Below, one piece after another: positions 22,270 through 35,287 of a DNA stretch of 64,000 nt. Made by a program: the position numbers and the translations under genes. Each line of letters begins with the position of its first letter. Within the stretch, counting starts at the first letter, position 1. The DNA comes from Coix lacryma-jobi var. lacryma-jobi (taxonomy: Eukaryota > Streptophyta > Magnoliopsida > Poales > Poaceae): positions 64,665,864 to 64,729,863 of the forward strand of contig CM019826.1 in the NCBI GenBank assembly GCA_009763385.1, written 5' to 3'. Under the pieces are notes generated by a model that was not told the origin of the DNA, did no database searches, and worked only from the letters and a program-made list of their open reading frames with translations.

Positions 22270-23858
22270 TTGGGGGAAACATTTTGATTCTTGTATCATA
22301 GACTGACTCTTCTCTTTTCGTTTGTGCACTTCATCATGCATATTTACATTCAGAGCTTCATGCATATAATCTTTAGAATGTGACTATGCTCTGTCTAGTG
22401 TATGCTTCGATGCTATATAATGATGCTTGTAGCTTATGCTCTTTCTGATCACTGATACATGTTATGAGCTGAGCTATTTTATGAATGGTGAATTTTTCTT
22501 AATGAACATAAAACTTGAAAATGTTCACCATTGAGATATGCAACTAGCATGTGTAGAATGTGTTGAAATCACTTGTGCTTTTCATATATGCTAGGTTGCT
22601 ATGTCTCTAGTTCTGAGTCATTCACTTGCTTGGTATGTTCATATTTTGTTTTAAATTTGAACCAAGTTAAGTGAATTGGAAAGATCGAGATGGGATTGCT
22701 TGTCAGCACATCACAGTATCGAGACTGTTTCTCATTGCACTTTGAGTTAAACTTGAGCTGTGTAGTGTATGACTGAAACTGTTGCTTTAAGCTCCTAATT
22801 GCTTCTGCATAGGCTTCGCACAGTTGAAAAGTTAGGCAATGACAAGCTTTCCACCTCTCGCAATCACATGCTGAAATTTAAACTTGTGTAATTTAACCGC
22901 TGCAACTCCGATAAAATTTGAATACACAAGTCTATGTTTCATTCTATAGCATGATGATTGAACCTTGCTAGAGGTAGTTCACCTTGTATACATGTTTAGC
23001 ACTTGTTTGACTTCCTGTCTATACATGTTTCGTGCTATTTTTATGGTGAACATCCTTTTCTGAATGGCTAAAACTACTCACTTTGCTTATATGTTCATAT
23101 TTCGTACTTGGTGATCAGTTTGAGCCTTTGCTAGCATTTTATGCTTATTATTGAGTAATCGGATCAACACTTTGTCGAGCATCTTCATATTCTATCGACT
23201 ATATTTCTGAAGCTGCTAACTTGCATTTTAACTCATATGCATTTGGAGGGAAGAATCTTGATAGTTTATTTTCAACTAAGGGGGAGAAATTCTTGCCAAA
23301 TCATAAGGGGGACTTGGTTGTGTGCACTATTGGAGGGGGAGTTTGAGAGTTGGCTCAGTTTTTGAGGATTTTGAATTTTCCAATTGGTCTGGAGCTTTTC
23401 TGCTAGTTGTGTTGAGCCTCTGTGCCTCTGTCTTGAGGGACTAGCATTTTTGGCTTTGTTGTTCAATTGGTTCAGAGCTTTTCTGCTAGTTGTGTTGAGC
23501 CTCTGTGCCTCTATCTTGACGGACTAGCAGTTTTGCCTTGTGAGTGTGATTCTCATTTGGTATCGAGTCTTTCTGCTCTTCAGTCGGTATTTTTTAGTTG
23601 ATATCGAGCTGTTTTCACGCTAGCGGTGTTGAGCCTGTTCTACCTCTTCTTGAGGGCTAGCTTTGCTTTGCTTGGTTGCGTCAAGCCGTTGCCCATGTCT
23701 TTGGGGACCAAGTTGTCTTGCTCTTACACTTGACCTTCTTCTGGCTTTGATATGCTTTTGGGTCATTTGGACGAGTTCTCCACTTCTCCTTCTTCCTTCT
23801 ACTTCTTCTTCATATGATTTGTGTTGGTAGTTGACAATGCACTCATCAAGGGGGAGAT
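22270..23858 (+). other. 3' noncoding tract of element B
   Basis: About 1.6 kb with no ORF of note. Roughly 22280-23260 is strongly similar to 61620-62640 of D and, reversed, to 29100-30060 of E, although none is coding. Then come a purine run (ggggga, 23281-23340), the stem-loop series (arms 23401-23407 with 23440-23446, 23483-23490 with 23523-23530, 23619-23624 with 23656-23661, 23671-23677 with 23706-23712), and the final polypurine tract aagggggagat at 23848-23858. Confidence 0.8.
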
Positions 23859-25913
23859 TGCGGATACATGGGTGTATGTCGAGTCTCGAGTGATGAGTGA
23901 TTGTCAACTGGGATAATGCGCATGTTCTTTGGCTTGTGTTGTGCAGGTGTTGAGCACGGATACAGTGATCAAAGGCAAGGTGAAGGTCAAGTAGAGACGT
24001 GCCGTGCCGATGGACCGAGAGTGGCGAAGGGCGGACGTGAGGCTTGGACTGAGGGACCGGTGGCCTGAGGATCAGTTGTGGTGGCTGACAGCCTGGGACA
24101 GCGACGAGCGAAGACTTGCGGGCACGGTGTTGCTTGGGTCGAGGACCTAGGGACACATGTCGGTGGACGGGGTGCACGCTGGTGCATCCCTTCTACGGCT
24201 CGGTTTGGTGGTTGAGCCACTGTAAAACCACTGAGTTGACGGTTTCCAGGTTTGGGCCTCAAAACTTGGGCGCTGACGGTTTTCGAGTTTGGCCACAAAA
24301 CTCGGGCTGAGGACGGTTTCTAGGTTTGGGCCTCAAAACCTGGGTGTTGCGGGTTTCTGAGTTTGGGCCACAAAACTCAGGTGATGGACGGTTGGTTTCC
24401 CGGTTTGGGCCTCAAAACCGGGGGTTGGTCGTGAACGCTGGTTTCCCGGTTTGGGCCTCAAAACCGGGGGCGAAGTCCAGGAAAAGGACGAGCAGAGCGG
24501 TGGCGGCACGTGGCGGCAATTGGTGAGGTTGCGTCGAGGTAACGCTACCAGTTGTGCGGACGTGGTCGTCGGATTACCAGCAACTTCGAGTTGGTCCAGA
24601 ATAACCCTAGGGTTTAGCCGGTTCGCTCTGTAATTAGTTAGGGGTAGAGTGGGAATTAGAATTAGGATAAGTAGAGGGAGACACCCACCTCCCATCCTAT
24701 CTCAGTCATTTGCCCTTTGCCTTCTAGGTTTTCCTGCTCTCCCAATTCCCTGCTGTAGCAACTGAGATCCGCAGAGAACCATACCTCTGTGTACTGGAGA
24801 TTTTGAGGAAGTGAGACCGAAATCTCACTGTTGTAGCGTGTGGTAGCCACACGGTTGCAGATCGATGTGTTGATTCGCGTTTTGTTCGTGTTCTGCGCGT
24901 TCTTCGTTTCTCCGCGATTTTCCCGTCACTCGATCTCCCTCTCTACTGTGTCTTTTTGAAATCCGTTTGAATCAACTTGTTCTTTATAGTGAGGAGATCA
25001 TTTCCACTGAAGGAATTCATCTAACTCCTCACGAACAAGTAGATCGGGTTGATTTCGTTTTCGTGGCGCTTTTTCGTTCATACTCCTTCCCTTTCGATTT
25101 CCCGGTGATTGAGTTGATTTGAGCGGATGATTTCTTGGGGATAGTCTCCTAACTACCTCGTGATCATCCTCTCCAAGTTTGGGAACTAGGGATTTTGAGT
25201 TGAATTGGTTTTGGGGAGATTTGAGTTGAGGGCGACCTCGCGGACAGTCCGCCATTGTGCCCGTGGATAGTCCGCGCATCGGGGAGACAGCCGGAGCAGT
25301 GGCCGTGTTTCTCGGTTGTTTTGCCTTGGGTGACCGGCGGATAGTCCACCGTTGACAGGCGCGGACAGTTCGGGCTCGAGCAGAGGACTTTTAGCAACTG
25401 TGTTGTTTCACACTTTTTACCGGCGGACAGTCCGCCAGGGAACCGAGGACAGTCCGCCCCTGGTGCGGACAGTCAGAGACAAAGAGTCCGGACAGTCCAG
25501 GATTTGACTATGTGTTGCGGTTTAGTGCGTTTGATCTCCCGGCTTCTCCGCTTGGTTTCTGGACTTCTCGTTTGGCCCTAGAGTTGACCAAGTAACCTCT
25601 CTAGGTATCTTTGCTACTTGTTAGCATAGGTATTTGGAGACTTCTCAACGTAGCTCTCTATCTACGTTCGGGACTCGGTTTTTAGGGGTCGAACTTGTGC
25701 CGGTGCTTTTGGCATTTGGCTTACTATCGCTTTGTGGTGCCTCGCTGTGATCCTAGAGATCATCCACCCTCTTCCAAGGGTCGTGGGCATCACGGTTTCG
25801 GTCGAAGCTTTTGGGGGTTGATTTGTGGGACAAAGGCCAAAGTTTTGAGAGAAATTTTTGAGCTCCCATTCACCCCCTTCTGCTTGTCTTGCTATTGCAT
25901 TCTCGGTCCTTCA
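23859..25913 (+). repeat. 3' LTR of element B
   Basis: 2055 bp partner of 7801-9856, with six stem-loops at about 24241-24470 and the cggacagtccgc cluster at about 25238-25500. It ends ccttca, followed by TSD ctagt. Several stem-loop arms differ from the 5' copy by C/T changes. Confidence 0.92.
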
Positions 25914-26253
25914 CTAGTGACTCATGCACCACATCCCTCGACTCAAGAACATACTCCTCCAGCTTGTGTAGCCATTCATTCTCTTCATCCTTCTTTCTCT
26001 GACAGCTTCTGTAGGTTCCTCTATCCTGAGCAAAGTCATTCCCATGAGATAGCACCTTTGCCTCTTGTTCGCCCACCGTGCTCAGCAGTTTCGAGAGCAT
26101 ACGTTAATTCATCGTTATCTCTGTTTGTCTTGAACGCACCACAAGCAGAAGCGTCTACAACATAAAGCAGTCTTTCTGCTACTCTATGGAGATTTTTGCC
26201 ATACACTAGGCCCCCGGTCTCTAGGTCCAATCTTCAACCATGCGCGAAAAACC
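25914..26253 (-). pseudogene. CACTA transposase relic, upstream part
   Basis: The minus strand encodes, in two frames, a run with LVYGKNLHRVAERLLYV followed by ALETAEHGGRTRGKG (near 26050-26090) and then TYRSCQRKKDEENEW with LEEYVLESRDVV (about 25900-26000). The HGGRTRGKG and RKKDEE motifs are typical of plant CACTA proteins just upstream of the segment preserved at 6260-7800. A frame change lies near 26035. The left edge is the TSD of B; the right edge abuts the LTR of E after aaacc (26249-26253). Confidence 0.6.
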
Positions 26254-28308
26254 TGAAGGACCGAATCAGCGACCATAGGGGGGGTGAATGGGAGCCTCAA
26301 ATTCAACTCGTGAATCAATTGGCCCTTGTCCCAGAAAATCACCCAAAAGCGAAGACTCAAAACGACCGATGAGTTCACGACCTACGAGTAGGTGGATACC
26401 CTAGGAGATGTCCTAGTGGTACAGCGGAACCCCCGGAGAAACATCAAAACCAAGTGCCAAAGCCTCAAAGCAAAACTGCACAGTCTTCAGATTCGCGGAC
26501 TGTCTGGGGTCAGGGTCCCGGACTGTCCAGTGAACGCCAGACTGTCTGACACTGGGAGTCCAGAATGTCCGCCGGCAAAAGATCAGAAATAGAACTGATC
26601 TGATACAGTTCTGGACGAGTCCCGGACTGTCCGCGGGTTTGCATCGCGGATTGTCCGCCGTTCACTAGATAGTGAACAGTCAGGGGGCTGCGCCTGACTG
26701 ACTCTGCAAAATCCCGATGCACGGACTGTCCGCCGTCAGGTCGCGGACTGTCCGCCAACACCCAGAAAGCACAAAACTGCTTGGGTTCAAAACCAAATTC
26801 GATTCGATCTCAACCAAATCGAAAGGGGCTTCGATCAAACTCTTCCTAGATGTTCCTCTAAGTATTGGGGTGCTAATCCTAAGAAATCATCGCACCAAAC
26901 CAAGTCAATCACGAGAAATCCGAGGATCACCGGAAAAGGGGAAGAACGAAGAACGAACGCGAAATTAGCCCGATCTATGTTGTTAAGAGGTTAGGGAAGA
27001 ATTCCTTCGGTGAAAAGAAGGAGACCACGACATAGAACAATCTGATTCAAGTGGAATCGAAAATCATCTCACAGAGTGGGAGAACGAGGCAAATCTCCAG
27101 GAGATGAAAAACCGAAACGCGAAGAACATGAACACAAAACGCGATTTGATTCAATTCCAGCCAAAATTCCTCCATACGAGGAGACAACGAGAATACGGTC
27201 TCGTGTCCTCAAAAGATCCAAATACACAGCGGCATGATTCTCGTCTCTGCGGATCACAGGCAGCGAGGTATGATAGAGACCTAAGCGAGGGCTAGAGAGA
27301 GAGAGTTCAGGAAACAAATGCTGCAAGGATAGAGAGAGAGGAGGGGTGCCTCTCTTATTTATAGCCTAAAACAATAATCCCCTTCTACCCCTAGATACAA
27401 GAGCGAAGCGGCCAACCCTAGGGGTATCCCAGTCCAACTCTGCTGGTAGTTGATCCGACGGCCACGCGCCTTCCTCATCCTTAGCTTAGCCTTGACGCAA
27501 GCCTCAGGATGCCGCCACATGCCGTCCTGTCGACCGCCGCGCCTTCCTCGTGGATAGCTTCGCCGCTGCTCCAGCCTCTCCACGCCACCACGCGTCGACC
27601 GTTCTTTTTGCGGACCTCCCCCCGGTTTTGAGGCCGAAACCGGGAAACCTGGGCCTTCCCCCGGTTTTGATGCCAAAACCGGGAAACCTGTCCTCCGGCT
27701 GAGTTTTGTGGCCCAAGCTCAGAAACCCGCGAGCCCAGGTTTTGAGGCACAAACCTGGAAACCGTCCTCGCCGAGTTTTGAGGCCCAAACTCGGAAACCC
27801 GCCACCCCGAGTTTTGTGGCCCAAACTCGTAAACCATCGAGGGTAGTTTTTCAAGGCTCAACTACCAAGCCCGCGCCGTAGACGGGATGTGGTTCGCACA
27901 CCCCGAGTTCCAGCACCAATGCTGGAGCTTGTCCAGCCTCCACGCTGGGCACAGTGCATTCGCCTTCCTTCTCGGCCTCCCGCCAAGTGTCACGATGCCA
28001 TCACCTTCCTCCTGACTCGGCCGATGCACCGCACATCCCCATGTGCTCTTGCTTGCCGATGCCACGTGCCAGCTAGCACATCTGGTCCTCAGGTCTCCCG
28101 GTCCGTCGGTCCAAGCTTACGTCCGCCCTTCACCGCTCCCGGTCTGTTGGCACGACACGTCTCTACTTGACCTTCACCTCACCTTCGACCACTGTCTCCG
28201 AGCTCCACACCTGCACATCAACACAGCCAAGAGACATGTTGCCCGTTGACCGATCACTCATCACTCAGGAAGGGAACCACAAGGGCACATATCAACCTTG
28301 TGTTTGCA
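26254..28308 (-). repeat. 3' LTR of element E
   Basis: 2055 bp. On the minus strand it begins tgcaaacacaagg after the polypurine tract and ends with ggtccttca. It holds six stem-loops at about 27619-27835, a TATA box on the minus strand near 27353-27362 (ctataaata), and a ggactgtccg/cggacagtcc cluster at about 26490-26760. Compared with 53182-53661 it differs at roughly 15-18 sites in 480 bp by eye. Confidence 0.9.
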
Positions 28309-30090
28309 ATCTCCCCCTTGATGAGTGCATCGTCAACTCATAGTAACCGTAATCAAAATAAAAAAGAAAGCAGAAGTAGATAGAAGGAGAAAAACTCACT
28401 CGAGATGTCCAAAAACCAAGATAAAGGCCGAAGAAGAACAACTCGAGATAAGCAAAGCTTGGTCCACAAAGACATGGGCAACGGTTCGACACAACCAAGC
28501 AAAAGATCAGAGCAACAACTCATCAAAGAGCAAAACTCGATCAAAATGGAGCATAAAACTTGGTTCCCAAAGACATGGGTAACGGCTCGACGCAACCAAG
28601 TCAAGATCAAGCTAGTCCTCAAGAAGAGGCAGAAAGGGCTCAACACCACTAGCTGAAAACTCGATACCAAATGAAGACTTCATAAAGACAACTACTGCTA
28701 GTCCCTCAAGATAGAGGCACAAAGGCTCAACACAACTAGCAGTAAGCTCGATACCAATCAAGAAGCACCAAATCATGGTGAAAATAGCTAGTCCTCAAGA
28801 CAGAGGCACAGAGGCTCGACACAACTAGCTAAAAAGATTGATACCAAATAAAAGCCGACTCGGAGCAAAGCAGAAAAGCTCAAAGCTCCCCCTCACTCAA
28901 AGAGCTCCCCCTCAGCAAGTGCAGCATAAATTGCGAATTGTCAACACATCAAGACACACTCCCACTTGGAAAAATTCTCCCCCTTGGGGGCAATTTACAA
29001 TCAAAAGAGAAGGAAAAAGAGCTCAATTAAGCAAAACAGATCTAGGTCGTGCCTATCGGAGTCAAGCAAATGCACATGAGTCAAAAATACATGTTAGCAG
29101 CTTCAGGTATATAATCGATAGAGTGAATAAATGCCCTAAAGAGTGCTGATCCGACTTCAAAGCAACAATCAAAAGTGCTAGCAAAGCCTCAAACTGATCA
29201 CCGAATACGAAATATGAATACATATGCAAAGTGAGCATTTTTAAGACGTTCAGAAAGGGTTTTTACCATCAAAATAGCACTGAATATGTGTAGACAGGAA
29301 GTCAAACAAGTGCTAAACATGTATACAAGGTGAACTACCCCTAGCACAGTTCAATCATCATGCTATAGAATGAAACATACACTTGTGTTTTCAGATTTTA
29401 TCGCAGAATATGCAGCGGTTATCACACAAGTTCAATTTCAGCATGTGATTGTGAGAGGTTGATAGCTTGTCATTGCCTAACTTTTCAACCGAGCTAAGCC
29501 TATGCATATGCAATCAGAAGCTTGAAGCATCGGTTTCGGTCTTACACTACACGGCTCAAGTTTAACTCAAGGTGCTATGAGAAACAGTCTTGATACCGTG
29601 ATGTGCTGACAAAGCAATCCCATCTCGATCTTTTCAATTCACTAAAACTTGGTTCATTTTAAGCAGAATATGAACAGTCCAAGCAAGTGAAAGACTCAGA
29701 ACTAGAGACATAGCAACCTAGCATATATGTATAGCATAAGTAACCTCAACACATTCTACACATGCTAGTTGCCAATCTCAATGGTGAACATGTATCAAGT
29801 TTTAAGTTCATTTAGCATGTTCATCATTCTGAAAGATAGCTTAGCTCACAACATGTATCAGTGATCAAAGAGAGCCTAAGCTACATGCATCATCATATAT
29901 CATCAAAGCATACACTAATCAGAGCATAAATTCATTCTAAGGAATATAGACATGAAGCTCGAAAATGCAAGATGTATACATAATGAAATGCATGCAGAAA
30001 ACAGAATTGGAGCAAAACAAAACTAAACAGACTCAAGACCAAAAACAAAAAGGTCAGTCTATGATACAACAAGCAAAATGCTTCCCCCAT
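28309..30090 (-). other. 3' noncoding tract of element E
   Basis: In element sense: the ~1-kb conserved noncoding block (about 30060 down to 29100), then purine-tract copies (minus-strand ggggga near 28985, 28913 and 28889), then stem-loops with arms tagctagt/actagcta (about 28795-28835), actgctagt/actagcagt (about 28694-28743) and agctagt/actagct (about 28611-28654), then a cttggt/accaag unit, and the final tract caagggggagat at 28309-28320. No ORF of note. Confidence 0.75.
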
Positions 30091-30661
30091 CTAAAAGGGG
30101 AAACACACACCAAGCTCACCTCTCAACCTAGCAAAAGTTGAGAGATCCAAAGGCTTGGTGAAGATATCCGCAGCCTGGTTATGAGTGTCTACATGCCTAA
30201 GGTCAATGTCGCCTTTCTCGTAGTGATCACGAAGAAAGTGAAAACGAACATCGATATGTTTGGTCTTGGAGTGAAGAACGGGGTTCTTTGCTACACTAAT
30301 GGCAGAAGTGTTGTCGCAAAGCTAAGGGACCCAACTGAAATCAAGACCATAATCACGCAATGTAGCAACCATCCATAAAAGCTGTGAAGCGCAAGAAGCA
30401 GCGGCAACATACTCGACTTCCATAGTAGACTGGGCTACGTTCAACTGTTTGCGAGAAGACCACGAAACCAAAGAAGAGCCAAGAAACTAACAAGTCCCAG
30501 AAGTAGACTTGCACTCAAGACAACAGCCAGCAAAATCCGCATCGGAATAACCACAAAGCGAGAGGGTCGAAGAAGAAGAGTACCAAAGTTCGAACTCAGG
30601 AGTGTATCGGAGGTACCTCATGATGCGCTTGACCGCTTGCTTGTGGGAAGTCCGAGGGGAC
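30091..30661 (-). pseudogene. pol: Pol of element E, C-terminal piece (RNase H)
   Basis: Starts after solo LTR G with the segment SPRTSHKQAVKRI and covers RNase H: SLCGYSDADFAGC, a TAG stop at 30487-30489 (after KSTSGTC), the EVEYVAAAS site (E-V-E where D has E-A-E), SKTKHIDVRFHF, and the end GVCFPF with stop at 30091-30093. It joins the piece at 33235-35287 across TSD gggac. Confidence 0.88.
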
Positions 30662-33229
30662 TGAAATGTCCTAGTTTGGTTTTGGTAATTGAGTGACAAC
30701 TTAGGTGGACTAATATGTGTTTGAAGTGAATTACACAGGTGATTAGTCCATAGGTGATCATGTGTGAGCAACATATGCCATAGAGGTGAAATGGCTTGGA
30801 AGATGTTGCAAGGCTCACACATGTGATGAAGGAGCTTAATGCACATGAAACATGACATGGAGTCATGTGGCTAAGATGGTGAAGATCAAGGCAAGACTTG
30901 GCTTGATGGACTGGTTGCGAAGGTGAAGGGCAAGTTGGAGGCTTTGAAGCTGTTGGTACCGAGTGTCGGGAGGCTTAAGCAAGACATGGCGCCGAAGGAC
31001 CGAAGCGATGGTGAAGAGCAAGTGATGTCAAGATTAATGGACCATGGAGGCCATGTGATGATATGAAGTGGATCATATCATTTGGAGATAGATTGGTGCA
31101 TGTGTTGCATCAACACCAAAGGAGATGGAATGAAATGCGCAAGGCAAAGGTATATGTATAGGGCATTTCATTTCACCGGTCATAGGTGTGTAGAGAAGAT
31201 TATGACCGGGTTTAGGATAGATGGCCGTACTATCAAGAGGAGCAAACTTGTTTGCATATCGGTCATCTAGTGCCACTTGAGCGATCTAACATTGCGTTGT
31301 TACTAGGATCGAGTGGCGTGGTAAGAGCAAGTGAAAATCCTTTGGAAAATGATTGTGAAAATGCTAACACACATACACATGATGTTGTACACTTAGTGGT
31401 GTTGGCACATTTGCAAAGGAGAAGTTGTTGGAGAAGAAGTTGTGTTGAAAGGAGGCATGGAGAAGTGGGAGAAACTAGTGTATAGTCCCTATAGTCCCTC
31501 TCCCTCCTGCCGAGCTTGCGAGGCAGGATTCAGCGGTTTTCGGAGGAGAAGTGAAGTGCTCTGGGAGAATCGGACGCTGGTCCGAGGAGCATCGGACGCT
31601 GGGCCGAGCATCCGATGGTTAACCCTAGTTTCTATCAGAAGTTGAAGAAGCATCGGACGCTGGCAACGGACGCTGAGGAAACACTGTTGCAGAGTCCGAT
31701 GCAGGTGACATGGCGCGAGCGTGCTTTCCAGGGAGCATCGGACGCTGGCCTGCGTCCGATGTGGAACCATCAGACGCGTCCGATGTGTTTCTGCCCTCTC
31801 TGGAACCTCTCTGGTGTGTCATCGGACGCTGGGGTCGAGCGTCCGATGCTAGAGTCTCGATGCGTCCGGTGTGAGGGCGATCTTGCACAGAATTGAGCAG
31901 AGGCATCGGAGCGTCCGATGCTAGGCATCGGCGCGTCCGATGCCACTTTAACTGGCGCGGGAAGTGATATAGCCGTTGGGATCGCTCGGCCGAAGTTGAA
32001 CGTGGGAGACACGTGGCGAGCATCCGTGCATCGGACGCTGGCCTCAGCGTCCGATGGTCCCGACTGGCGCGTCCGATGCTAGCACAGTTTGCCCAGTGAA
32101 GGGGCAACGGCTAGTTAGCCCTTGGGGCTATAAATAGCGTTGGTAACCGGCCTTGGGCTGGTGGTTGAGCACTCCAAAGCCTTGGTGGCTGGTGTGGATG
32201 TGCTTGGGAGCCCTCTAACTTGCTTGTGCTTGCTAGTGTGCGATTCGATGGCGAGTGAGTGATCGCTAGTGCGTTGCATTGAGAGATAGCATCGAGTGGC
32301 ACTAGGTGATCGTGTTGCAAGCCGGTGGTGCTTGTTACTCTTGGAGGTTGCCACCTCCTAGACGGCTTGGTGATCGAGTCTCCGTCGTGAAGCCCGCGTT
32401 AAGATTGTGCGTGGCTCCGGAGAAGCTTTGTGAGGGGCATTGTGCTCGCCCCGCGGGAGATTGCGAAGAGCAACTCTAGTAGAGAGAGGCGCGAAGAGCG
32501 TCAAGTGGTCCGGCCAGATCAAAGCTAGAGCTCTTGGTGAGCACTCCATCGTGGAGAGTGTGACTTAGGGTCACCGCTAGCAAGAGAATCGGCGGCAACC
32601 TTGGGCTTGCCTCAACGGGGACTAGCTTGGTGGCGACCAAGTGAACCTCGGGATAAAATCACCGTGTCAACCTTGTTCTTCCCATTGGTTTGCATTCCCC
32701 TTACACAAGCTTGTAATTACTTTCATATATATTGTGCTTGTGTAGTTGCTCTTGTAATTAGTTAGCTTGTGTAGCTTGCTAGTTACCTTCTTTGCTTGTG
32801 TAGCCTAGAAGTAGCTCTCTTGCGTGACTAGTTGACTTGTAGTCTTGCTAGTCACATTGCTTAGTTTGTGTAGCTAAGTTGAGCTCTCTAATTTGGCTTG
32901 TGTAGCCTTGTTATTGAGCATTGCTAGTGAGCTTAGGCTTTGTGCTTTGCTTGCTAGATTGTGTAGGAGCTCCCCCGTGCTTGAAGTACTAGTTGCATAG
33001 GCTTGTGTGACCTTGCTTCTAGAATTGGTTAGGTGAGCTCTAGCTAGCCCGACACCTTATTTGCATTGATTAGGATCTTTTGTAAGGTGTCATATAGAAT
33101 AAGTAGAGGGGTGTAGTCTTGGCTAGACCGATAGTTTTAATTCCGCATTTGTTTCAGTTAGCCGATGCGATTAATTTTAGAAAGGACTATTCACCCCCCC
33201 CCCCTCTAGTCCGCCATCTCAACCCTTCA
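30662..33229 (+). mobile_element. Solo LTR G, Copia/Sirevirus-like
   Basis: 2568 bp from tgaaatgtcctag to cccttca, flanked by TSD gggac at 30657-30661 and 33230-33234, inside pol of E. There is no primer site, polypurine tract or coding domain, so it is one LTR left after LTR-LTR recombination. Orientation is plus from TATA box tataaata at 32129-32136 and the cacccccc-rich end. A cluster of gcatcggacgc/gcgtccgatgc motifs at about 31568-32080 lies upstream of the TATA box, the same motif class and position as in element C, though the LTR bodies are not obviously alike. Confidence 0.92.
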
Positions 33230-33234
33230 GGGAC

Positions 33235-35287
33235 GCCTGAAAACGAGCGCACAGACACAAAGAAAACTGTATATCGGGCCTCGTCGCCGTCAGGTACAGG
33301 AGCGAGCCGATCAATCTCTTGTACTCCTTCTAGTCAACTGGCTCTCCGTCCTGGTCTGTGTCCATCGCAGCAGTCATCGCCATGGGCGTCATAAGAGGCT
33401 TGGCCTCGCCCATGTCGAACTTCTTCAGGATGTCCTTCGTGTACTTGCCTTGATGCACGAATGTCCCGTCTTGGGTTTGCTTGATTTGTAACCCAAGGAA
33501 GAAGGTCAACTCACCCATCATACTCATCTCAAACTCCCTGCTCATAGTATCTGCAAACTTGGCAACAAGTGCATGAGAAGAGCCACCAAAGATGATATCA
33601 TCCACGTAAATCTGAATCAAAAGGGTGTCATTGCCTTGCTTGAGGGGAAACAAAGTTTTATCTACCCGTCCCATTTTAAAACCCTTGGAGAGCAGAAAAG
33701 TTTTCAAACGATCATACCAAGCTCTCGGGGCTTGTTTCAAACCATATAAAGTTTTTGTAAGTTTGAAAACATGGTTTGGAAACTTGGGACTCTCAAAACC
33801 AGGGGGTTGTCTCACATAAACCTCTTCCTCTATATACTCGTTCAAGAAAGCACTCTTGACATCCATTTGGTAAAGCTTAAAACCCTTCAAAGCTGCAAAA
33901 GCTAGAAGAATCCTAATGGCTTTTAAACGGGCTACAGGGGCAAAGGTTTCCTCATAGTCGATCCCCTCCTTTTGGCAAAAACCCTGGGCTACTAGCCTAG
34001 CCTTGTTCCTTACTACCATCCCATCCTCACCCTGTTTGTTTTTAAAACCCATTTGGTACCTATAGGGTGGCACTCTGGTGGAGGTGGAACTAGGGTCCAA
34101 ACTTGGTTTCGCTCAAAATTTTCTAACTCCTCATGCATGGCATTAACCCAATTAGGATCAGAAAGAGCGTGTCCAACATCTTTTGGCTCAAAAGAAGCAA
34201 CGAATGCAGAATGAGCAAAGTGAGAGATCTCATACGCTCGTGACCGCGTGACTCGCTGGTTGATGCCGCCGATCATCTGCTGCGGGGGATGAACATGCTG
34301 GACGCTTCGCAGCGCTTGCCTCGCCAAAGTAGCCTCCCTCTCGCTAGATGTTGTCGCTCCCTCAGGTGCAGCGGGTGCTCGCTGGAGAGGTGGCTCTAGA
34401 GGACCCCAGGAAGAATAAGTCGTGGGATCGGGTCCTCGAGCTGAAGTAGTCGTCGCAGGGTCGACAGGGGCAGCTAGTGGAGTCGGCTCGGGATCACCCC
34501 AATCGGCATCTTCCAGCTCCTCCTCCACAAAGATGGTCTCTCCCAGCTCCTGTTCTCCTGCAACATCAAAAGCAGAAGAAACATAAGGCATAATCTCGTC
34601 GAATGTGACCTTGCAGGTCTCCACCATCCGGTTAGTCTCAAGATTAAGAACTCGATAAGCACGCGAATGCGAAGCATAACCAAGAAACACGCCATCAGCA
34701 GAGCGAGATTCAAATTTGTGCAAATTGCCTTGCTTTAGGATAAAGCACTTGCACCCAAACACCCGAAAATGAGACACCTTAGGTATCCGTCCAAAACGCA
34801 ACTCATAAGAAGTCTTCTTCATGAAAGCTCGAAGAAAGATGTGATTTGAAACATGGCAAGCGGTGTTGATCGCCTTGGCCCAAAAATGCCTAGGAGTCCT
34901 ATGCTCATCGAGCATCGTCCTGGCCATCTCAACGAGGGTCCAGTTCTTGCGTTCAACAACACCGTTCTGCTGGGGGACATAAGGAGAAGAAAACTGATGC
35001 TCGATTCCATGAGAAGAACAGAAAGAGGCAAACTGCAAGTTATCAAACTCAGTACCATTATCGCTACGGATAGCTCTAATACTATCAGGGGGAAACTCAA
35101 TTTTCAACCTCAAAATCAAATCACGAGCAAAAGAAAAAGCTTCATCCTTACCCTCCATGAAGAACACCCAAGAATACCTCAAAAAGTCGTCAATGATCAC
35201 AAGAACGTACCACTTCCCACCCGCTGAGCAAACCCGAGCTGGACCAACAGTGTCCATGTGTAAAATCTCGCTGGGTCGCTTTGTCAT
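33235..35287 (-). pseudogene. pol: Pol of element E, middle piece (integrase core and reverse transcriptase)
   Basis: From 35287: HMDTVGPA (first integrase Asp), SDNGTEF (second Asp), VVERKN (Glu), then a proline-rich linker and reverse transcriptase with QMDVKSAFL and IYVDDIIFGG. A one-base loss near 34037, at the tggggtttt/aaaa run, shifts frame between the two open stretches (35287-34013 and 34100-33330). A TAG at 33327-33329 follows GEPVD. It joins upstream sequence at 49794 across TSD gtcat and downstream sequence at 30661 across TSD gggac. Confidence 0.9.

Larger units (their letters stand above)
7801..25913 (+). mobile_element. Copia/Sirevirus element B, complete but defective, split by element C
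   Basis: TSD ctagt at 7796-7800 and 25914-25918 defines both ends. LTRs of 2056 bp (7801-9856) and 2055 bp (23859-25913) both begin tgcggatacatggg and end ccttca. Order: LTR, primer site, gag (split by C), pol in Copia order, noncoding tract, polypurine tract, LTR. Removing C and one TSD copy leaves about 11.6 kb. Coding regions carry stops, a frameshift and an altered protease motif. It is a close relative of D: the same LTR start and colinear gag and pol. In the first 100 bp the LTRs differ at three sites, all C/T. Confidence 0.95.
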
